Of a stretch of 64,000 nt of DNA, positions 17,528 through 28,500 are shown piece by piece. Under the pieces are notes generated by a model. That model saw nothing but the letters and a program-made list of their open reading frames with translations. It was not told where the DNA came from and made no database searches. Numbering within the stretch: the stretch's first letter is position 1; every line of letters begins with the position of its first letter. The position numbers and the translations under genes were made by a program. This DNA is from Pseudomonas putida. GTDB lineage: Bacteria > Pseudomonadota > Gammaproteobacteria > Pseudomonadales > Pseudomonadaceae. Location of the stretch: NCBI RefSeq assembly GCF_028682395.1, contig NZ_JANHLC010000001.1, positions 62,001 through 126,000 on the forward strand, read 5' to 3'.

Positions 17528-19975
17528 ATGCCCGCACTGCAACGTCTTACGCCCCTGGCAAGCGCCCTGCTACGCCACTCCTTCACCCCCACGCGCCAGG
17601 CCCTGCTCCTGGGCCTGGCACTGGCCGCACCCTATGCCGCACAGGTCCAGGCCCAGGCGGTGAGCTTCGATATCCCGGCGCAGTCGCTGTCCAGCGCCCT
17701 GCAGGTATTTGGCCAACAGGCCGATGTGCAGGTGCTGTACAGCCCGGAAGATGTGCAGGGCGTGCGCAACCAGGCAGTGCGTGGTCACCTGGAGCCTGAG
17801 CAGGCCATCGCCGAGCTGCTTAAAGGCACCGGGGTTTCCTATAGTTTGCAAGGCAACTCCCTGACGCTACGCCGTCAGGGCGCCGGCCTGGAGCTGGATG
17901 CAACCAACGTCAATGCCCGTGCGCTGGGGAGCGTCACGGAAAATTCCGGTTCCTACACGACCGGGCCGATGAAGACCGCGACCAAGATGGCGCTGACCCA
18001 ACGGGAAACACCGCAGTCCGTCACGGTGATCACTCGCCAGCGCATGGACGATCAGGGCATGAGCAGCCTGAACGATGCGGTGAAAAACACCCCCGGCCTG
18101 ACCGTGCAGAAGTGGGGCCCGGAGCGCACCACCTTTATGTCCCGGGGCTTCCAAGTCGACAACCTGATGTACGACGGCCTGCCCACCACCATTTCGCGCT
18201 ACACCCCGGACGTCACCTCGTCGGTCGACCTGGCCATCTACGACCGCGTGGAGATCGTGCGTGGCGCCACCGGCTTGATGCAGGGTGCGGGTAACCCGTC
18301 GGCCGCCATCAACCTGGTCCGCAAGCGCCCGACCAAGGAAACCCAGGCCAGCATCACCGGCCTGGCCGGCAGTTGGGACAACTACCGCTCGGAGCTGGAC
18401 CTGTCCGGCTCGCTGAACGAGCAAGGCACCCTGCGCGGCCGCACCGTCATGGCCTACCAGACCAAGAACAGCTTCCAGGACGTGGTCGATGCGGAGCGGA
18501 TCCTGTTCTATGCCATCGGCGAGGCGGACCTCAACGACAGCACCACCCTGACCCTCGGCGTCTCGAACCAGAAGGACAACAACACCAACGACTGGGGCGG
18601 TATCCCTACCGCCGCCGACGGCAGCGACCTGCATCTGTCGCGCTCGACCTTCCTGGGCAACAAGTGGGCCTACTGGAACCAGAAAAACACCTCGGCCTTC
18701 GCCGAGCTCGAACACCGTTTCGACAACGACTGGAAGCTGCGCATGGCGGCGACCAAGGTCTGGGCGGACCTGGACTTTCTCGGCTCCTACAACTCCTATG
18801 TGCCCACCGGCCTGAACCAGTACACCGGTGACTACCGCTACAAGACCACCCAGGACACCTACGATGTGTTTGCCGACGGCCCCTTCAGCCTGCTGGGCCG
18901 CACCCATGAGCTGGTGGTCGGGGCCAGCAGCCGCGAAGAACACTTCAACGGCCATGGCGGCAGCGGCGGCGCGGTCCCGACCGCGACCAATGTCGACCCG
19001 TACAACTGGAGCCACAGCACGGTCCCCAAGCCCAACTACGACATGTACCGCTTTCACCAGAAAACCAACTCGAGCAGCGACAGCGTGTATGTCACCACGC
19101 GCCTGAATATCGCCGACCCGCTGAAGGTGATCCTCGGTTCGCGCCTCGACTGGTATGACTACGACGTCAAGACCCTGTCCAGCAAGACCCAGAGCGGTTA
19201 CTCGCTGAACAAGGAACTGACCAAATACGCCGGGGTGATCTATGACCTCAATGCCAACCACTCGGTGTATGTCAGCTACACGGATATCTTCAAGCCGCAA
19301 TCCGAACTCGATCCCTCGAACAAGGTATTGGACCCGATCAAGGGCAAGAACTACGAGATCGGCCTGAAGGGCGAATACTTCGACGGCGCGCTGAACGCCA
19401 GTGCCGCGGTGTTCAGGATCGATCAGGAAAATCGTGCCTACCAGGTCAGCAACGTACCGTGCGCCGCAGGTACCCGCACCTGCTATGACGCGGCGGGCAA
19501 AGTGCGCAGCGAAGGGGTCGAACTGGAAATCAACGGCGCAATCACTCCTGATTGGCAGTTGTCGGCCGGCTACACCTATGCGGCGGCCAAGTACACCAAG
19601 GACAAGGATCCCAACAAGGAAGGCACCCTCTTCGACTCGAAGATCCCGCGCCATCTGTTCAAGCTCGCGACCAGCTACCAGTTGCCCGGGCAGCTCAATC
19701 GCTGGCGGGTGGGCGGCAGCCTCTATCGCCAGAACGCGATCTACAGCGAAGGCACCCATTGGCGTGATAACCGCAGCTACCGCATCGAACAGGAAGCCTA
19801 CACCCTGGTCGACCTGATGGTGGCGTACAAGCCGATGGACAATCTGCAGGCACGGGTCAACCTGAACAACGTCTTCGACAAGAAGTACTACCAGAGCATC
19901 GACCTGCTGGAAGACCGCGCCAACCTCTACGGCGACCCGCGTAATCTGGCCCTGACCGTCAAATACGACTTCTGA
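17528..19975 (+). CDS. fpvA: Ferripyoverdine TonB-dependent receptor FpvA
   Basis: An 815-residue outer-membrane transducer. After a signal peptide ending near residue 43 (VQAQA) comes an N-terminal signalling (STN) domain at about residues 46-120 (SFDIPAQSLSSALQVFGQQA), then a plug domain at about 150-270 (RETPQSVTVITRQRMDDQG, EIVRGATGLMQGAGNPSA), and a 22-strand barrel ending in aromatic VKYDF. The STN domain means it can signal to a sigma/anti-sigma pair, and fpvI lies 13 kb upstream. ATG 17528 gives exactly the P. aeruginosa FpvA length; a TTG at 17513 is less likely. It is not the fecA of 48292. Confidence 0.93.
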   Translation: MPALQRLTPLASALLRHSFTPTRQALLLGLALAAPYAAQVQAQAVSFDIPAQSLSSALQVFGQQADVQVLYSPEDVQGVRNQAVRGHLEPEQAIAELLKGTGVSYSLQGNSLTLRRQGAGLELDATNVNARALGSVTENSGSYTTGPMKTATKMALTQRETPQSVTVITRQRMDDQGMSSLNDAVKNTPGLTVQKWGPERTTFMSRGFQVDNLMYDGLPTTISRYTPDVTSSVDLAIYDRVEIVRGATGLMQGAGNPSAAINLVRKRPTKETQASITGLAGSWDNYRSELDLSGSLNEQGTLRGRTVMAYQTKNSFQDVVDAERILFYAIGEADLNDSTTLTLGVSNQKDNNTNDWGGIPTAADGSDLHLSRSTFLGNKWAYWNQKNTSAFAELEHRFDNDWKLRMAATKVWADLDFLGSYNSYVPTGLNQYTGDYRYKTTQDTYDVFADGPFSLLGRTHELVVGASSREEHFNGHGGSGGAVPTATNVDPYNWSHSTVPKPNYDMYRFHQKTNSSSDSVYVTTRLNIADPLKVILGSRLDWYDYDVKTLSSKTQSGYSLNKELTKYAGVIYDLNANHSVYVSYTDIFKPQSELDPSNKVLDPIKGKNYEIGLKGEYFDGALNASAAVFRIDQENRAYQVSNVPCAAGTRTCYDAAGKVRSEGVELEINGAITPDWQLSAGYTYAAAKYTKDKDPNKEGTLFDSKIPRHLFKLATSYQLPGQLNRWRVGGSLYRQNAIYSEGTHWRDNRSYRIEQEAYTLVDLMVAYKPMDNLQARVNLNNVFDKKYYQSIDLLEDRANLYGDPRNLALTVKYDF

Positions 19976-19990
19976 TCCCCACTCTGCTCC

Positions 19991-20013
19991 AGGCCCGGCC
20001 CACCGCCGGGCCT
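19991..20013 (+). terminator. Possible terminator after fpvA
   Basis: A 9-bp stem (19991-19999 with 20005-20013) with a 5-nt loop lies 16 nt beyond the fpvA stop. The stem is strong but only a pyrimidine-rich tract, not a true T-run, follows. Confidence 0.5.
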
Positions 20014-20106
20014 ACTCGCTTCCTCCCGCTCCCCTCCTTGCCCCCGCCCGTCCTTTCAGCGCTATCCTCATGGCTCGTCATACCGTGTCCTGGAGGAACG
20101 TTCCTG

Positions 20107-20796
20107 ATGCACGCACCTTCCGCTGCCCTGCTCGCCAGTTGGTCCCGCAATGCCCAGGCCTGGGCGACAGCCGTGCGCCAAGGGCATATTCGCAGCCGCC
20201 TGGAGGTCACCAACAACGCCATGGTCCAGGCCGTTCTGGCCTGCAAGCCCAATTCCCTGCTGGATCTCGGCTGCGGTGAAGGGTGGCTGGGCCGGGCCCT
20301 GGTCGACAGCGGCGCCCGGATCACCGGGATCGATGCCTGTGCCGAACTGGCGGCCCTGGCAGGTGAAGAGGGCTATGCCGAGGTGCACTGTCTGCCCTAT
20401 GCGCAGGTGATCGAGCAGCCACAGCAGGTCGGCACGGCATTCGATGTGATCACCTGCAATTTTTCACTGTTGGATGAGCGTGTCAGCGAGTTGCTCAATG
20501 CCCTCGCGCACATCGCCACGCCGGATGCGCATCTGATTATCCAGACCCTGCATCCGCTCAGTGTGGAACCGCCGTACCGGGATGGCTGGCGATTGGAACG
20601 CTTCGAACCGTTGGGTGGCGATGGCTGGCACGCCATGCCCTGGTACTACCGTACCCTGGAGAGCTGGTTCAACACCCTGGCACCCGGCTGGAGGGTGCAA
20701 GCCATTGCCGAACCGCAACGGCCGGACGCGCTGCTACCGGCGTCGCTGCTGCTCAGCGCACGACGGGTCTCGGAAAGACGCCCGGTTACCGGTTAG
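20107..20796 (+). CDS. Class I SAM-dependent methyltransferase, function unassigned
   Basis: A 229-residue cytoplasmic methyltransferase. SAM-binding motif I is LLDLGCGEGWLGRAL (about residues 50-64), followed by GARITGIDACAEL, and a motif-IV-like FDVITCNFSLLD near residue 117. The C-terminal half includes WHAMPWYYRTLESW, which resembles small-molecule methyltransferases. ATG 20107 has GGAGG about 10 nt upstream; the in-frame codon at 20038 lacks a good site. It lies between fpvA and the convergent NRPS gene, 47 bp from the NRPS stop. No PvdS-type box was found, and no methylated pyoverdine residue is implied by the NRPS (no methyltransferase domains). Substrate unknown. Confidence 0.8.
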   Translation: MHAPSAALLASWSRNAQAWATAVRQGHIRSRLEVTNNAMVQAVLACKPNSLLDLGCGEGWLGRALVDSGARITGIDACAELAALAGEEGYAEVHCLPYAQVIEQPQQVGTAFDVITCNFSLLDERVSELLNALAHIATPDAHLIIQTLHPLSVEPPYRDGWRLERFEPLGGDGWHAMPWYYRTLESWFNTLAPGWRVQAIAEPQRPDALLPASLLLSARRVSERRPVTG

Positions 20797-20843
20797 GCCA
20801 ACGGCCAGCCGGGGTACTTCCCCGCCAGCCGTCACCGTTACCG

Positions 20844-22520
20844 TCACACCCGTTCGAGCGGCCCGCTTACCCGAGCGTGCTCCAGGCAGGCGCTCAACCG
20901 CCCGAGCGTCGGCTGCTCGAATACATCCGCCAGGCTGAGGGTGAAACCCGTCCCCAAGCGCTGACGCGCCCTGACCACCAGTTGCAAGCCGCTGATGGAG
21001 TCGACACCGCGTTCGAACAGGTCATCATCCAAACCCAGATCTTCGATCCCCAGCAACTCCCGCAAGAGCGTTGCCAGGGTCTTCTGCAAGGGTGTCACCG
21101 GCGCCCGGTAGGCCGTGGCAACAGGCAACGGTTCGGTGGATGGCCGCGCCGCAGCCTGCCCCCAACGGTCCGCCAGACGTGCTTGCAGATCACCCAGCGC
21201 GACAGCCTCTCCGCTGTCGACCATCTGCCCCAGCAGCCACGCCAACTGCTCGCCCAGGGTGGCGATCACGGTGGACGCAAACATCTGCTTGTAGCTGAAG
21301 TTCAGCACCAACACCTCCCCCAGGGTGACGTAGAGCGTGAGCGGGTAGTGGGTCTGCTCATGGAAGACGACCTCGGCAAAACTCAGCTCGCCCTTGCCCT
21401 TTTGCTTGAGCACATCGGAGACCGGGTAGTTCTCAAAGATCATCACCGTGTCGAACAACTGCCGCCCGGCCTTGCCGGCCATGCGTTGCAGGCGATACAG
21501 CGGGACCTGCTCATGCTGGCGGGCGACCAGGTTCTGTTGCTGCACCTCGCTGATCCAGTGCCCGAGCGAATGCTGCGGTTCGGGCGTGGCAATCAGGGGC
21601 AGCGTATTGATAAACAGCCCCAGCTCCTGCTCGATCCCCGGCAACTGGGCCGGACGCCCGGCGACCGTGGTGCCCACCGCGACCGTGGCTTGCCCGGTGT
21701 AATGCTGTAGCAGCAGGAGCCAGGCCGATTGCACCAGCGTGTTGACCGTGACCTTGCCATGGCGTGCAAACGCTTTGAGCCCCTCGGTGCGGGTCGCGTC
21801 CAGCGTCACATAGTGATCGTGGTGCGAGCGCTCGCCAGCCGCCACGTTTACCTCACAGCCTTCGACCAGCCGTGTCGGGCGATCCAGACGCGCCAGTTGC
21901 TCGTCCCAGAACGCTTCTGCCGGCCGGTGATCCTGGCGTTGCTGCCACTCGATAAACGCGCCATAACGGCTTGGCTGATGGGCCGGCGGGCTGCCTTGGT
22001 AACGCTGCAGAATCTCGCTGAGCAAGCGTGAACCGCTCCAGCCATCAAGCAGGATATGGTGGTTGGTGCACATCAGGTGGTGGCGGTTATCGGCAAGCCG
22101 CACGGCCACCAGTCGGATCAACGGAGCCTGATCCACACCCAGGCACTGTGCCCGCTCGCTCAGTGCCAACTGCTCCAGAGCCACCTCCTGGGCCTCCCGC
22201 TCGCGCCAGTCGAACTCGCTGAACGGCAGACGCATGTGCTTGCGCACCGCCTGCAACGGCTGCGCCAGGTCACCCTGCCACAGCAGCGCAGTACGCAGCA
22301 CCCCATGGGCATCGACCGCCGCCTGCCAGGCCTGTTGGAAACGCCCCACATCCAGGCCCTCGACATCGACCCGCAACTGGTTGACATAGTCACCGACCTG
22401 CGGCTCGTGCACGGCATGGAACAACATGCCGTGCTGCATAGGCGTCAAGGGATACAGATGTTCAATCTGCTCCGGTGCCAGTGGCAGCCCATCCAGTTGC
22501 GCCTGACTCAAGCCCGCCAG
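20844..22520 (-). other. NRPS module 5, C-T didomain lacking an adenylation domain
   Basis: C5 is a complete DCL domain (LYPLTPMQHGMLFH; HHILLDGWSG near 22050). It runs via a roughly 30-residue Pro/Ala-rich linker into an ordinary carrier-domain lead-in (YRAPVTPLQKTLATLLREL) and T5 with serine in ERGVDSISG near 21000. No A domain, E domain or thioesterase follows before the stop. The carrier must be charged by another protein. Confidence 0.88.
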
Positions 22521-25500
22521 CGGGAAGTCCGACGGGGTCACGCCATGGTGCCCGGCGGTACAGCAGTGCTCAATCAGTTGCCCCAGCTCTTGGGTGTACG
22601 CATCGACCAGCCCTTGGATCGTCGCTGCGTCGAACATTGCCCGGCTAAAGGTCCAGCCAATACTCAGCTCACCTCCAAACACCTGGCCATTGAGCGTCAG
22701 CCAGTTGCCCAGCGGCGCATCGAGGCTCTGTTCGGCCCCGACTGCACCGCCCACGGGCAGGAACAGCGCCTCATCAGCGTCGGCAAAACCGCTGTCCAGT
22801 TGCCCCAGGTAGTTGAAGGTAATTTTCGGCAGCGCCAGGTTCGCCAGCGCATTGTGGCCAGCCAGATAGCGCAACGCGCCATAGCCCATGCCCTTGTCGG
22901 GAATGCCGCGCAGTTGCTCCTTGACTTGCTTGATCGACTCCGCGATGGCATTGCTGGCCGCGAGTTTTACCGGGAACAGGCTGGTCAACCAGCCCAGGGT
23001 GCGCGTCAGGTCCAGCCCTTCGCCCAATTCTTCGCGACCGTGCCCTTCCAGCAACACACTGACCGAATCCTGCCGCGCCCAGCGCCCGATCACCCGCACC
23101 AATGCCGTCAGCAGCAGATCGTTGACCTGGGTGCGATAGGCCGCCGGCGCCTCTTGCAGCAACCGGCGGGTCGCCGCTTTATCCAGGCGGCTATACAGCG
23201 TCTGACCCTGGCGATTGCGCCGATCATCGCTCAGGCGGTCACGGGGCAGTGCCATGCTGCCCTCAAGTTGCGCCTGCCAATAACCCAGTTGGCCTTGCAC
23301 CGCCTCGCTCTGTGCATAGCGGCACAGGCTCTCGGCCCAGGCCTGGCCCGAGACGGTTTTGGCCGGCAACACAATCGCGTGGCCCTGGCTCAATTGTTGA
23401 TAGACGCTTTGCAGGTCTTCAAGCAACACCCGCCAGGACACGCCATCGACCACCAGGTGATGGATCACCAGCAGCAACCGATGGCTGCCGTCCTCGCCAT
23501 CCACCAGCACCGCTCGCAGCAACGGCCCGGCGCTGAGGTCAAGGCTGCGCTGGGCCTGCTCGTAGAGAGCAGGCAAATCGGCCACCTCACTGGCCCGGAC
23601 CGACCAGAGCAGCGTCTGGGCATCGGCCTGCGCCGGGGTGCGGTAGCTTGCCGACCAACCCTGGGCGTCTTCGACAAACGCCAGGCGCAAGGCGTCGTGA
23701 TGGTGGGTCAAGGCGCGCAGCGCCTGCTCCAGCAACCCAGCATCCAGGCTCAGACGGGTCTGCAACTGAACCGACTGGTTCCATTGATGACGCTCGGGGA
23801 TCGCCTCGGCAAAGAACAACTGCTGCACCGGCAACAGTGCCAGCGTGCCGCTGACCGGCCCTTGATCGATCCGAATGACGCTATCGCCACACGTCGCCAC
23901 GGCGGCCAGGGCTTGCACGGTCTGGTGTTGGAACAGGTCCTTGGGCGTGAAGTGAATCCCCCTCTGGCGCGCCCGACTGACCACCTGCATCGACACAATG
24001 GAGTCGCCGCCCAGCTCGAAGAAATTATCGCGGGTACCGACGCGTTCCAGCTTCAGGACCTCCTGCCAGATCGTGACAAGTTGCTGCTCCAGGGCGTTCT
24101 GCGGCGCGCTGTAGTCTTGCTGCAACAGGCTGGCATCCGGTGCCGGCAGCGCCTGGCGATCCAGCTTGCCATTGGCCGTGACCGGCAGTTGCTCCAGGAA
24201 CAACCAATGCACCGGGACCATATAGTCCGGCAGGTTCTCCCCCAGGCGCGCCTTGAGGGTTTCACGCAGACTGGCCTCCGATCCTGCGACAGCCTCGCGA
24301 CTGACGATATACGCCACCAGTTGCCTGCCGCTGGGCCCCTCCTTGGCCAGGACGGCGGCTTCACGAACGCCTTCCAGAGCGCGCAACCGGGCCTCGATCT
24401 CACCCAGCTCGACACGGAAACCACGGATTTTCACCTGATTGTCGATCCGCCCCAGGTAATCGAAAACCCCGTCCGGACGTTGGCAGACCAGATCACCACT
24501 GCGGTACAGGCGCGCGCCATGGGCACTGAATGGATCAGGGACAAACCGCTCGGCGGTCATCGCCGCCCGGTTCAGATAGCCGCGCGCCACGCCTTCACCG
24601 CCCAGGTACAACTCACCGGACAATCCGGGCGGCAGCAAGCCCAGCCCGGCATCCAACACACAGGCACGGCGTTCGCCCACGCATTCGCCAATCGGCGCAT
24701 AAGCGCTGGTGCAACGCTCCGCCGCCCGGGTCTTCCAGACCATGGGCGTGACGACGGTTTCGGTGGGGCCGTAGCCATTGATCATCACCTGCGGGCGCAG
24801 TGCTTGCTGGACCAGCTCGAAACTGGCCTGCGGCATGGCGTCACCGCCAAAGCTGTAGAGCCGTACCGGCGGCGGATTGCCCACCCGCTGGGCATGCTCG
24901 GCCAGTTGTTGCAGGTAGACCGGCGGGAAGCCGGCCATGGTCACGCCATGGCGACGGATTTCCTCGTAGGTGCGTTCCGGGCCCCACAGTTCATCGTCGC
25001 GCAGCAGCAGCCGGCCGCCATGAATCAGCGTGGTCAGCCAGCGCTCATGGGCACCGTCGAAGGCAAAGGACAGGAAGTGCAGCTCGCAATCGGCGGCGCT
25101 CATTTCATAGCACTGTCCGGTCGCCAGGCAGTGCATCGCCAGCGGGCCATGGGCCACGCTCACGCCCTTGGGTTGCCCGGTGGAGCCGGAGGTGTAGATC
25201 ACATACGCCAGGTTGCCGGCATGCAGCGAGACCCGGGGTTCGCGGTCGTCACCGGGCACATCGCGCAGTTGATCCAACAACAGCGTGTCGATGCCCTCCA
25301 CCACCGGCAGGCTGCCGAGCAAACGGGTCTGAGTCAGCAGCAACGCGACCCCGCTGTCGCGCAGCATGTAGCCCAGGCGTTCTTGGGGATACTCCGGGTC
25401 CAGCGGCACAAAGGCACCGCCAGCCTTGAGAATCGCCAGCAAGCCCACCAGCATCTCCACCGAGCGCTCCAGGGCAATCGCCACCAACACTTCCGGGCCA

Positions 25501-28500
25501 ACCCCGCGAGCGATCAGGGTCTGGGCCAGGCGATTGGCCTGGCGATCGAGCTGGGCATAGCTCAGTTGCTGCTCGCCGACGATCACGGCCACGGCATCCG
25601 GTGTCTGCCGCGCACGCTCGGCAATCAGGCCATGGACCGTCTGCTCGCTCGGCACCGTCATCCGATCCCAGCCCAGTAGTTGGGCGGCTTGCTCGGCATC
25701 ATCGAGCAGTTGCAGATCGCCCAGGCGCCGCTGCGGATCGGCGGCCATTTGCACCAACAGCTGCATCAGGTGCCGGCCCATGCCAGCCACGCGCTCGGCA
25801 CTGAACGCGGCCCGGGCATAACCAAACTGCAAGCCCAACTGCTGATCCAGGCCGACCGCCAGGCTCAACGGATAGTTGCTTTGCTCCAGGTTGCTGATGG
25901 CGCCGAAACGCAGGCCCGACGGCGCGGTTTCCAGGGCCTGGGACACCGGGTAGTTCTCGAACACCAGCAGGCTGTCGAACAGCGCTTCGCCGCCCTGGCC
26001 GGCCCAGCGCTGGATATCGTAGAGCGGCGTGTGCTCATGCTCACGCAGGCTCAGGTTCTGCCCCTGGATCAGCCCCAGCCAATCGGCCACGCTCAGGCCC
26101 GGCTCGGGGCTGGCGATAATCGGCAGGGTGTTGATAAACAGCCCGATCTGCTGCTCGATCCCCTTGAGCTCCACCGGACGCCCCGACACCGTGGCGCCAA
26201 ACGCCACGGTGCGCTGCCCGGTATAACGCCCGAGCAACACCAGCCACGCCGCCTGGACCAGGGTATTGACCGTAACCTTGTGGGCCTGGGCACAGGCCCG
26301 CAGTTGCCGGGTCTGTTCCAGGTCCAGGCTGACCAGGTGATCGCCATGGCCCTGGTTTTGGGCATCCGGCGCCGCGCCGCTGGCGGCCAGGCGAGTGGGC
26401 ATTTGCAGATCGGCCAACTGGGTTTTCCAGAACGCCTGGCTGGCCTCGCCATCCTGGCGTTGCAGCCAGGCGATATAGTCGCGATAACGGCCGCTCTGGC
26501 GCGCCAGCGGCTGGCCGGCATAGCGCTGGAGAATCTCACCGAGGAACTGCGCATTGCTCCAGCCATCCATCAGGATATGGTGGTTGGTGCAGATAAAGTG
26601 ATGCCGATCATCGGCCACCCGCACGATCAACAACCGCAACAGCGGCGCCTGCTCCAGCGCAAAACCGCGTTGGCGTTCCTCGCGTGCCAGGGCCTGCAGG
26701 GCCGCGGCCGGGTCGGCCTGGCTGCGCCAATCCAACTGCATCAGCGCCAGGCTGGCCTGGCGCAGGACAACCTGCACCGGCTGTTGCAGCGCCCCCTGCC
26801 AGACAAACCCGGTGCGCAGGATCTCGTGGCGATCAATCGCCGCCTGCCAGGCCTCGCGAAAACGCTCCACGTCCAGGCCCTGCACATCGACGCACATCTG
26901 GTTGATGTAGTCGCCGCCCTGCTGCTCATAGAGCGAATGAAACAGCATGCCCTGCTGCATCGGCGACAGCGGGTAGACATCTTCGATCATGCCCGGGGCC
27001 ACCGGCAGGCTGTCGAGCTGGGCCTGGGTCAGGTTGGCCAGTGGGAAATCGGATGGCGTCACGCCACGGTTGTCCGGCTGGCAGCAATGGGCGATCAATG
27101 CACTCAATTCGCGGCGGTATTCATCGGCCAGTTGTTCGATCACGGCGGGGTCGAACATCTCCCGGCTAAAGGTCCAGCCCATGCGCAGTTCGCCACCGTA
27201 GACCTGGCCATCGAGCGACAGCCAGTTACCCAGCGGCGCCGCGCTGTCCTGCTCGGCGCCCTTGTGGTCCAGCGCCGGCACGAACAGGGCATCCTCGGCA
27301 TCGAAGCTGCCATCGAACTGCCCCAGGTAGTTGAAGGTGATCCGTGGCTGCGCCAACTCGGCCATCTGCGCACGCAGGTCCGCGTCGGCGCAGTAGCGCA
27401 GCAGGCCAAAACCGATGCCCTTGTTTGGCACCGCCCGCAGTGTTTCCTTGACCTGCTTGAGCGTGGCAGCCTGATCGGGGCCGGCACTGAGCCGGACCGG
27501 GAAGACACTGGTAAACCAGCCGACGGTGCGACTCAGGTCGAGGTGGTCGAACAGCTCTTCGCGTCCGTGCCCTTCGAGCTGGATCAGCACATCATCGCGC
27601 CCGGTCCAGCGGCCGATCACCCGAACCAGGGCCGCCAGCAACAGGTCATTGACCTGGGTCCGATAGGCCGCCGGAGCCTCCTGCAGCAGTTGACGCGTCA
27701 GCGTCTGGTCCAGGGCACTGAACACCGTACGGCCATATTGGCCTTGCTGGCTGGCCTGCAGGTTGGCGTCCGGCAAGTCCGCCTCGACCCCCTGCAAGCG
27801 GGCAAGCCAGTAGGCCGACTCGCCCCGCAGCGCGTCACTGCGCCCATGCTGATGCAACTGTTCAGCCCAGCTTTTGTAGGCACTGGTCTTGTTCGCCAGC
27901 ACCACCGGCCCGCCCTGGGCCAACTGGCCATACGCCGTTTGCAGGTCCTCGAACAGCACCCGCCAGGACACCCCGTCGACCACCAGGTGATGGATCACCA
28001 GCAACAACCGCTGGCTGCCGTCCGCCAATGTGAACAAGGCCGCGCGCAATAGCGGCCCGGCCTGCAGGTTCAGGCTTTGTTGGGCCTGCTCACACAGGCG
28101 TTGCAGTTCAGCCGCGTCCGCCGCCGGGGCGCACCACAGGGACGTCTCATGCCCAAGCCCACGGTGTTCGGCGCTCCAGCCAGCGGCGCCTTCGCCAAAG
28201 CCCAGGCGCAAGGCATCGTGATGGCTCACCAGCGCGCCCAGCGCCTGTTCCAGCCACTCGGCCCGCAGCGCCTGCGCCGGCTTGAGTAGCACCGACTGAT
28301 TCCAGTGATGACGTTGAGGGATCGCCGTGTCGAAAAACTGCTGCTGGATCGGCAGCAATGGCATCGTCCCCGTCACCGCACCCTGATCGATCTGCAAGCC
28401 TTGCGCGCCGCACCGTGCGACGGCCGCCAGGGCTTGGACGGTCTGGTGCTGGAACAGCTCTTTGGGCGTGAAGTACACCCCGACCTGCCGCGCACGGCTG

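Noticed and set aside
22056..25679. Very long plus-strand open frame (over 1200 codons) within the NRPS region
   Set aside because: It is antisense to the NRPS and arises from its GC-rich codon pattern. It has repetitive His/Gln/Arg-rich sequence and no recognisable domains.
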